From the NCBI GenBank assembly GCA_012797715.1, contig JAAZOO010000572.1, positions 1 through 5,644 of the forward strand: a stretch of 5,644 bases of DNA, in the 5' to 3' direction. Below are positions 1 to 4,482 of this stretch, piece by piece. Source of the DNA: Geobacteraceae bacterium. Lineage in GTDB: Bacteria > Desulfobacterota > Desulfuromonadia > Geobacterales > Geobacteraceae. A program made the translations under genes and the position numbers. Under the pieces are notes generated by a model. The model was not told the origin of the DNA. It worked only from the letters and a program-made list of their open reading frames with translations, and did no database searches. The stretch's first letter is position 1. Every line of letters begins with the position of its first letter.

Positions 1-145
1 CCACCAGGGTCTTGCGCAACCCCTCGGCCAGCATCAGGATGGCGGCAAACACGAACACCACCAGGGACATGCCGCCCGCGGTCAGGACGGTGGTCAGGCG
101 GCGGGTCCAGAGGTTGCGCAGGCTGTAGGAGAATGGGATGGACAT
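1..145 (-). CDS. ABC transporter permease, FtsX/MacB type (second permease; N-terminal 48 residues only)
   Basis: The gene starts at the ATG at 145-143 and leaves the window at its left edge, so only 48 codons are visible. The visible part has a short cytoplasmic start (MSIPFSYSLRNLWTRRLTT) and then a hydrophobic helix at about residues 19-40 (VLTAGGMSLVVFVFAAILML). This is the usual N-terminus of FtsX/MacB-type permeases: an 'RN(L)W..R' amphipathic segment followed by TM1. It lies 55 bp downstream of the first permease and on the same strand, so it is probably the last visible gene of the efflux operon and the partner half of a heterodimeric permease. The spacer holds a palindrome whose 3' arm contains GGAGGT, 17 nt before the ATG. 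A weaker purine stretch (GAGAAAG) sits closer. The family call is fairly safe from the N-terminus and context, but the rest of the protein cannot be assessed. Confidence 0.82.
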   Translation of the reverse strand, partial: MSIPFSYSLRNLWTRRLTTVLTAGGMSLVVFVFAAILMLAEGLRKTLV

Positions 146-160
146 ATTCAATACTTTCTC

Positions 161-191
161 AGACCTCCAGGTTTTGAAAACCTGGAGGTCT
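161..191. repeat. 15-bp inverted repeat (near-perfect palindrome) between the two permease genes
   Basis: Arms 161-175 (AGACCTCCAGGTTTT) and 177-191 (AAAACCTGGAGGTCT) are perfect inverted complements around a single base at 176. In the minus-strand transcript this would fold into a stable hairpin just ahead of the second permease. Its 3' arm contains the Shine-Dalgarno-like GGAGGT (168-163), paired with ACCTCC in the 5' arm. No T-run follows the stem in the direction of transcription, so it is not a typical intrinsic terminator. It could be a dispersed REP-like element, an mRNA-processing or stabilising hairpin that changes the expression ratio of the two permeases, or a protein-binding site. 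The structure is directly visible; the role is not. Confidence 0.85.
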
Positions 192-200
192 TTTAAAACC

Positions 201-1358
201 TCACCCGATCCGCCGCAGCCCGTCCGCGATGCGGATGTTCACCGCCCGCCACGTGGGAAAAATCGCGGCCACGATCCCCACCAGCAGGGCGGCAGCCACG
301 TCCATGACGATTGTCGTGGAGGACACGTTGAAGAAGGGGAAATAGTTGGACAGGTACGACGCGAACGCCCGGGCCGCGGGAAAGGTGAGCGCAATTCCAA
401 CGGCGCAGCCGGTCATGCTGATGACAAGGGATTCGCCGAAGATCAGGCCGGCGATATGGAACCCGCCGAATCCCAAGGTTTTGAACACCGCGTACTCGCC
501 GATGCGCTCCCGCGCGGTCATGGCCATGGTGTTGGCCACCACCGCCATGATGATGACGATTACCACGAAGGAAACCAGCTTGATGGCGATTAGGATGGCC
601 TCGGTCATGGAGATGAAACCCATGGCGAACGCCTTTTCCGATTCGGTCATGGTCTCGGCAAGGGAATTGCGGAAGGTTTCATCAATGGCCGCGGCAACCT
701 CCGCGGACACCGAGGGGGTCGTGATCCCAATCATGTAGAAACCCGCCTGGTCGGCGCGACGGGGCACGGTCCTCTTCAGGGTTTCGTTCAGGTACTCCCA
801 GTGAAAAAACATCTGCGTCTCGTCGGTATTTTTTTCCCTGCCGTGGTAGATGCCGCGCACCACGAATTCCCACGTGCCGGGAAAGATGGTTCCCTTGAGG
901 GGGATGGTGTCGCCGATCTTCCAGCCGAAGCGCTCCGCCAGCTTGCGGCCAATCACGCACGCTGAGCGGTCCCGGAGTACCGCACCATAGTGGTCCGGAA
1001 GCAGCATGAATTCGGTATAGAGCCGAAGGTAGCTTTCCATATCGACCGCGAAATTGGCGAACAGGTTCTTCTCGTCCCTGTAGATGCCTCCGAACCAATT
1101 TCCCCAGGAGACGATCTTCACCCCGTCGATCTGGCGGATCCTGTCCTTGTAGGATATGGGGAGGGGGAAGACCAGGGACACGGCGTTGCGGGTGACGAGC
1201 CGGGTTGCCGACGAGGCCTCCACACCGGAGTACCATATATCGACCAGCGTGCGCAGCATGCCGAAGGCGAGGATGGCCACGGCAATCCCCAGCACGGTGA
1301 GGAAGGTGCGGAGACGGTGGCGGAAGGCGTTTCTCCAGAGAAGTCTAAGGATGTACAT
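201..1358 (-). CDS. ABC transporter permease, FtsX/MacB (LolC/DevC-like) family
   Basis: A 385-residue inner-membrane permease, the usual size for stand-alone LolC/E- or DevC-like proteins and without a fused ATPase domain. The order is a cytoplasmic amphipathic start (LLWRNAFRHRLRTF), TM1 at about 19-40, a periplasmic MacB-type core at about 42-250, then TM2 at about 253-279, TM3 at about 302-328 and TM4 at about 350-368. The stretch around 275-297 (ANTMAMTARER followed by IGEYAVFKTLGF) matches the conserved FtsX-family cytoplasmic loop after TM2, which contacts the ATPase. The C-terminus FPTWRAVNIRIADGLR resembles the family's 'P.(W/R)RA....P...LR' ending. The ATG at 1358 overlaps the end of the ATPase gene by 14 bp and follows AAAGGGG at a suitable distance, so translational coupling is likely. 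Members of this family transmit ATP hydrolysis to the periplasm (mechanotransmission) to move lipids, peptides, antibiotics or siderophores. The substrate here is unknown. Confidence 0.93.
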   Translation of the reverse strand: MYILRLLWRNAFRHRLRTFLTVLGIAVAILAFGMLRTLVDIWYSGVEASSATRLVTRNAVSLVFPLPISYKDRIRQIDGVKIVSWGNWFGGIYRDEKNLFANFAVDMESYLRLYTEFMLLPDHYGAVLRDRSACVIGRKLAERFGWKIGDTIPLKGTIFPGTWEFVVRGIYHGREKNTDETQMFFHWEYLNETLKRTVPRRADQAGFYMIGITTPSVSAEVAAAIDETFRNSLAETMTESEKAFAMGFISMTEAILIAIKLVSFVVIVIIMAVVANTMAMTARERIGEYAVFKTLGFGGFHIAGLIFGESLVISMTGCAVGIALTFPAARAFASYLSNYFPFFNVSSTTIVMDVAAALLVGIVAAIFPTWRAVNIRIADGLRRIG

Positions 1359-2040
1359 CGGTCAGGACCCCTTTGTCCAGGTACCGGATGACATGGGCCT
1401 TTTCCGCTGCCCGGGGATCGTGGGTCACCATGATGATGGTCTTGCCCGATTCATGATTGAGACGATCGATGAGATCGAGAATTTCGGCTGCGGAGCGGCG
1501 GTCCAGGTCTCCGGTGGGCTCGTCTGCCACCAGGATGGTCGGGTCGGTGACCACGGCCCGGGCGATGGCCACCCGCTGCTGCTGTCCGCCGGAGAGCTGG
1601 GACGGAAAGTGATCCATGCGGTCCGCGAGCCCCACCACCCGCAGGGCGGTCTCCACGTGGGCACGCCGCTCCCCTTTCGAGAGCCGGGTCAGGAGCAGGG
1701 GGAGTTCCACGTTCTCAAAGGCGGTCAGCACCGGGATCAGGTTGTAGAACTGGAAGATGAACCCCACGTTCAGGGCGCGCCACGCCGCCAGGTCGGTCTC
1801 GCCGAGGATCGTGATGTCGATGCCGCCTATCTCGATGGTCCCCGTGTCCGCGGTATCGATGCCCGCCAGCAGGTTGAGGAGCGTGCTCTTGCCCGAGCCG
1901 GAAGGCCCCATGAGAGCCAGGAACTCTCCGTCGGGGATGTCGAATGATACACCTTCCAACACCGGAATGGTCTGGCTTCCCCGGCAATACGACTTGCACA
2001 GGTTCCGTACCCTGACTATGGGCGGTCTCGTCTCTCCCAT
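1345..2040 (-). CDS. ABC transporter ATP-binding protein, LolD/MacB type
   Basis: A complete 231-residue cytoplasmic nucleotide-binding subunit that powers the adjacent permeases. All ATPase motifs are present: Walker A GPSGSGKST at 45-53, Q-loop glutamine 97 in FIFQFYNL, ABC signature LSGGQQQR at 149-156, Walker B ILVADEP at 169-175 with catalytic Glu174, D-loop GDLD at 177-180, and switch His207 in VTHD. The 'NVGFIFQFYNLIPVLTAFENVELPL' type of segment around 91-115 is typical of the LolD/MacB/FtsE branch that pairs with four-helix FtsX-like permeases. The ATG at 2040 directly abuts the adaptor stop codon with no spacer. The gene's own end overlaps the permease start by 14 bp, so the three genes form one translation-coupled unit. 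The family call is very secure. MacB itself is an ATPase-permease fusion, so the gene name macB would be misleading here. Confidence 0.97.
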   Translation of the reverse strand: MGETRPPIVRVRNLCKSYCRGSQTIPVLEGVSFDIPDGEFLALMGPSGSGKSTLLNLLAGIDTADTGTIEIGGIDITILGETDLAAWRALNVGFIFQFYNLIPVLTAFENVELPLLLTRLSKGERRAHVETALRVVGLADRMDHFPSQLSGGQQQRVAIARAVVTDPTILVADEPTGDLDRRSAAEILDLIDRLNHESGKTIIMVTHDPRAAEKAHVIRYLDKGVLTDVHP

Positions 2041-3258
2041 CTATTTTTCCGTAATCCGTATCCGGGACCCGTCCCGCAGGCGTTCGCCGGGCGCCGACAC
2101 CACCCGCTCCCCCGCCTGCAGACCTCCTGTAACCTCCACCAGGTCGCCGATCCGGATTCCGAGGGTCACCGGGGTCTCTTTCACGCGGTCATCCTTCACC
2201 AGGAAGACCACGTTCCTCCCTCCCCGCTCCACGACCGCCGCAGGGGTGACCGTTGTCCCGGGATGACGGTCGGCGGCCCCCACCGGGCGGGAGAGGATCG
2301 CCACCTTGGCGCTCATCTCCGGCAGGATGCGCCGATCCGTATCCAGGAACCGCACCTTCACCATCACTGTGGCCTTGCTCCGGTCCGCGGTGGGCACGAT
2401 CATGTGCACCACGCCGCGAAACCGTGCATCCGGTATGGCGTCCAACTGGATCTCGCACGGCCCCCCTTCCCGCACCTGGCCCAGGTTCGACTCCGACACA
2501 TCCACCTCCACCTGGAGCGAACCCATGTCGGCGATAGTGACCACTGCGGCCTTGGCATTGGCAGCCGCGCCCAGAGGGGTGACGATGTCGCCCACATCCG
2601 CGTCCTTGGTAAGCACCACCCCGTCAAAGGGTGCGCGGATCAGGGTATACTCCACCGCTACCCTGGCCGCTTCGAGCGCTGCGGAAGAGGAACCGATGGC
2701 GGCCTCGGCCCCGGCGAGGGCGGCCCTGGCCTTGCGGTAGCGGGCATCTGCGGCATCGAAATCCGCCCTTGCGACGATTCCTTCCGACAGCAGGGATTGT
2801 GCGCGGCGGAAGGAAAGCTCCGCATCCCGCAGTTCGGCAAGGGCCTGTTCCCGCACCGTACGCGCATTGCGCAGGTTCGCCTCGGCCTGGGACTGCTGGG
2901 CGCGGACGTCGGCGTCCTCCAGCCTGGCAAGCACGTCGCCCCTGCGCACCCGGCTCCCCTCTTCCACCCCGACCCACACCAGCCGGCCGGTTGCCTTGGA
3001 CGCCACCGCGGCCTTGCGCTGGGCCACTACGTAGCCGCTGGCGTTGAGCAGCGTGAAGGCCTGTGACGGGTAGGTGCGCTGCACGCTCACCACCCGCACA
3101 TCCACGGCCGGCGTCAGGACTCCGCCGACATAGAGAATTAGCAGGAGACCGGCAAGGGCAAAACCCGCAACCCAGTAGTACCGGCTCCTGCGCAACACCG
3201 GACGGGGGACGCCGGGTGTCTTGTCAATCTTCAATCGGGAAAGGTCTTCCTGCGCCAT
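2041..3258 (-). CDS. Periplasmic adaptor (membrane fusion) protein, MacA/HlyD family
   Basis: A 405-residue adaptor that would join the ABC permeases to an outer-membrane channel. The order is a cytoplasmic tail (1-28), one membrane anchor at about 29-48 (WVAGFALAGLLLILYVGGVL), the first half of a lipoyl/barrel-sandwich domain at about 75-118 (SGYVVAQRKAAVASKATGRL, ending near VRRGDVLARLE), a long alpha-helical hairpin at about 117-201 rich in Ala, Arg, Glu and Gln, the second lipoyl half at about 203-225 (YTLIRAPFDGVVLTKDADVG), then beta-barrel and membrane-proximal domains to the end. I chose the ATG at 3258 because AAGAGG lies 9 nt upstream (3273-3268) and the membrane anchor then falls where it should. 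The reading frame stays open to an ATG at 3408, but that start has no ribosome binding site and would add 50 residues with no family resemblance. This is the first gene of the operon, and its stop codon touches the ATPase start. There is no lipobox, so it is membrane-anchored and not a lipoprotein. Confidence 0.94.
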   Translation of the reverse strand: MAQEDLSRLKIDKTPGVPRPVLRRSRYYWVAGFALAGLLLILYVGGVLTPAVDVRVVSVQRTYPSQAFTLLNASGYVVAQRKAAVASKATGRLVWVGVEEGSRVRRGDVLARLEDADVRAQQSQAEANLRNARTVREQALAELRDAELSFRRAQSLLSEGIVARADFDAADARYRKARAALAGAEAAIGSSSAALEAARVAVEYTLIRAPFDGVVLTKDADVGDIVTPLGAAANAKAAVVTIADMGSLQVEVDVSESNLGQVREGGPCEIQLDAIPDARFRGVVHMIVPTADRSKATVMVKVRFLDTDRRILPEMSAKVAILSRPVGAADRHPGTTVTPAAVVERGGRNVVFLVKDDRVKETPVTLGIRIGDLVEVTGGLQAGERVVSAPGERLRDGSRIRITEK

Positions 3259-3301
3259 AGGTTGTCGCCTCTTTTTGCCGAAAATGAGTTCTTCCCGGAA
3301 G

Positions 3302-3352
3302 TCAACAGTATACCCGAAAATACCACCAATCATATCCCGTATTACGATACAC
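3302..3352 (-). CDS. Possible 16-codon leader peptide upstream of the efflux operon
   Basis: A short ORF starts with GTG (3352-3350) and ends with TGA (3304-3302). It encodes VYRNTGYDWWYFRVYC, in which 7 of 16 residues are aromatic. A very strong Shine-Dalgarno stretch, GGGAGGAGGG (3368-3359), lies 6 nt before the start. It is the best ribosome binding site in the intergenic region and has no other in-frame ATG, GTG or TTG start at normal spacing, including for the adaptor. The peptide ends 43 nt before the adaptor ATG and is in a different frame. It could be a regulatory leader peptide, whose translation or stalling controls the efflux operon, or a chance purine tract ahead of a short frame. 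It resembles no leader I can name. Confidence 0.3.
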   Translation of the reverse strand: MYRNTGYDWWYFRVYC

Positions 3353-3380
3353 GCTTTTCCCTCCTCCCTTTTTGCCACCC

Positions 3381-3403
3381 ATGCCTGGGAACCCACATGG
3401 CAT
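3381..3403. other. Interrupted hairpin in the efflux-operon leader
   Basis: ATGCC (3381-3385) pairs with GGCAT (3399-3403). The inner TGGG (3386-3389) pairs with CCCA (3392-3395) around AA, leaving a 3-nt bulge (CAT, 3396-3398). The result is a 9-bp stem. If the efflux transcript begins upstream, near 3480, this hairpin sits in its leader just before the GGGAGGAGGG ribosome binding site of the small ORF. It could be an RNA regulatory element or a DNA operator half-site. It has no known family resemblance. Confidence 0.4.
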
Positions 3404-3463
3404 ATCATTTTAAAAGGAGTATTCTTTTTGTAGCACGATTTTTATATTCGTACTATTTTTATG

Positions 3464-3491
3464 TTGAATAAAATATTTTCAGTGTTATTAT
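3464..3491 (+). promoter_or_regulatory. Candidate sigma70-type promoter for the TonB gene
   Basis: TTGAAT (3464-3469) and TATTAT (3486-3491) are separated by 16 bp and lie in the most AT-rich part of the window, about 45 bp before the TonB ATG. The match is 4/6 at -35 and 5/6 at -10. Between the boxes is the perfect 10-bp palindrome AAAATATTTT (3470-3479), flanked by TGAA (3465-3468) and TTCA (3478-3481), which could be an operator. A short stem, GTCGA (3494-3498) with TCGAC (3508-3512), would fall at or just after the start of transcription. Confidence 0.35.
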
Positions 3492-3515
3492 AGGTCGATT
3501 TTTCCACTCGACTTC
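3487..3515 (-). promoter_or_regulatory. Candidate promoter for the efflux operon, overlapping the divergent TonB promoter
   Basis: Read on the minus strand, 3492-3487 is a perfect -10 hexamer (TATAAT). The -35 position, near 3515-3510 (GAAGTC), is a poor match, so an activator might be needed if this promoter is real. Transcription from it would give a leader of roughly 220 nt before the adaptor ATG, containing the 3381-3403 hairpin and the small ORF. The -10 overlaps the TATTAT of the opposite promoter, so the two could compete for RNA polymerase. Confidence 0.25.
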
Positions 3516-3535
3516 CTTTGAAACGTGTGCAGCCC

Positions 3536-4405
3536 ATGACAATTGATTCAGAACCGTATTCCCGTTTTTGCTTCATCAACGCGACCTTCCGTGGAGGCGG
3601 GCGTTTCGCGTTTGCCGGCTCTCTCGCTCTTTCCCTGCTTTTTCACCTGGCTGTGTTCTCGGCTTTTGCCCTCCTGAGAGAAAATGCGGAACGTACGCCG
3701 CACAAGCCCGCCGTGATTGAAATCGACCTGAATGCCAGCGAGACGGCAGGCAGTCACAAAACGTCCCCGGCGCCCGTTCCGGTTTATCAACGGCCGGCCG
3801 AGGGCATACCCCTGAACCGCACGGCCAGGCCATCGGAGCGAAGCGTTCGTCCCCCCATCGAACATGCCGCTCAGAAGAAACAGAGCCAGCCTTACAGCGC
3901 TATCAATTCTGAAAAGGAGAAGGCGATAACCGTAAACGAGATGCATGCCGGGACACCTTTGGCGGGAACGGCGACAACGGCCCCGGCTGCCGGAGAAAAG
4001 GCAGCGGGAACACCGTCGGGAGCGGTACAGGAAGGCGCCGGAGACCGCCATGGCGATGGAGGTGAAGGTAGTGAATCCCGGAGCGGCAATGGGCACGGAA
4101 CCAAGGCGGCCCTGGCCGAGTATAGCCGAACCGTGAGGTCGCTGATCGAACGCCACAAGGAATATCCTCCCTCGGCAAGGAAACTGGGAATACAGGGTTC
4201 GGTGATCGTCTCCTTTTCCCTGAATTGCCGTGGTGAACTGCAGGGCGTTTCCCTGGAGAAATCATCCGGGAATTCCATGCTCGACAACGCCGGAATACGC
4301 GCGGTGTGCAACGTGGGTTCGTTCCCGCCGCCCCCCCGCCATGCCATGAAAGGAGAAATCGTTTCCTTCAGAATCCCCATCAAGTTTGCCCTGGCGGCGG
4401 AATAA
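3536..4405 (+). CDS. TonB family energy-transducing protein
   Basis: A 289-residue TonB homologue that would carry energy from an ExbB/ExbD motor to outer-membrane receptors. It has a cytoplasmic tail (1-23), one membrane anchor at about 24-47 (FAGSLALSLLFHLAVFSAFA), a long low-complexity periplasmic linker, and a C-terminal TonB domain at about 195-285. Ser33-x3-His37 in the anchor matches the SxxxH motif that couples E. coli TonB (Ser16/His20) to the motor. The C-terminal domain shows the usual YPPSARKLGIQGSVIVSFSL stretch (Tyr210-Pro211 onward) and a SFPPPP segment. The linker has an unusual Gly/Ser/His-rich part at about 162-188 in place of a long Pro-Lys/Glu-Pro stretch. Cys230 and Cys258 both lie in the periplasmic domain. 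I prefer the ATG at 3536; an in-frame TTG at 3518 adds six residues. Neither has a clear ribosome binding site. The TonB-dependent receptor follows 77 bp downstream with no terminator between. No exbB or exbD is visible. Confidence 0.9.
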   Translation: MTIDSEPYSRFCFINATFRGGGRFAFAGSLALSLLFHLAVFSAFALLRENAERTPHKPAVIEIDLNASETAGSHKTSPAPVPVYQRPAEGIPLNRTARPSERSVRPPIEHAAQKKQSQPYSAINSEKEKAITVNEMHAGTPLAGTATTAPAAGEKAAGTPSGAVQEGAGDRHGDGGEGSESRSGNGHGTKAALAEYSRTVRSLIERHKEYPPSARKLGIQGSVIVSFSLNCRGELQGVSLEKSSGNSMLDNAGIRAVCNVGSFPPPPRHAMKGEIVSFRIPIKFALAAE

Positions 4406-4462
4406 AAACTGGTGTTGACGGCTTGCGAATGATGACGAACGTCGGTGATTATGAAAACAAAA

Positions 4463-4473
4463 AGGTGAGGGAG
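4463..4473 (+). promoter_or_regulatory. Ribosome binding site of the receptor gene, overlapped by a 5-codon ORF
   Basis: AGGTGAGGGAG (4463-4473) precedes the ATG at 4483 by 9 nt and supports that start over the upstream in-frame ATGs at 4429 and 4432. The TGA of a mini-ORF, MKTKR (4451-4468), lies inside it, so a ribosome finishing the mini-ORF would end on this site. Confidence 0.55.
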
Positions 4474-4482
4474 AATTTTTAC

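Noticed and set aside
161..194. The palindrome as an intrinsic terminator
   Set aside because: In the direction of the flanking genes (minus) the stem is followed by GAGAAAG, with no T-run. The TTTT after it is on the plus strand, where no gene ends.
138..1236. Several open frames overlapping the first permease (plus 138-593, plus 346-738, plus 990-1391, minus 682-1236)
   Set aside because: Their translations are low-complexity and Arg/Pro/His/Gly-rich with no domain. The minus 201-1358 frame has clear permease topology and motifs.
3300..3312. Minus-strand TATACT (3312-3307) and TTGACT (3305-3300) as a promoter close to the adaptor
   Set aside because: The TATACT has no acceptable -35 at 16-18 bp, and the TTGACT has no -10 downstream. 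The two boxes are in the wrong order for one promoter.
3259..3408. N-terminal extension of the adaptor from an ATG at 3408
   Set aside because: No ribosome binding site precedes 3408, the added 50 residues look like translated intergenic DNA, and the start at 3258 has AAGAGG at 9 nt.
3413..3430. Plus-strand ribosome binding site AAAGGAG with a small ORF
   Set aside because: The TTG downstream is followed at once by TAG, and no ATG or GTG lies at a usable distance, so no product is supported.
3463..3481. Fur box in the divergent promoter region
   Set aside because: The AT-rich dyad matches the 19-bp consensus (GATAATGATAATCATTATC) at well under half of the positions, so it is reported only as an unassigned palindrome.
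4415..4452. TTGACG (4415-4420) as the -35 of a separate receptor promoter
   Set aside because: No -10-like hexamer lies 16-18 bp downstream. GATTAT at 4447-4452 is about 26 bp away.
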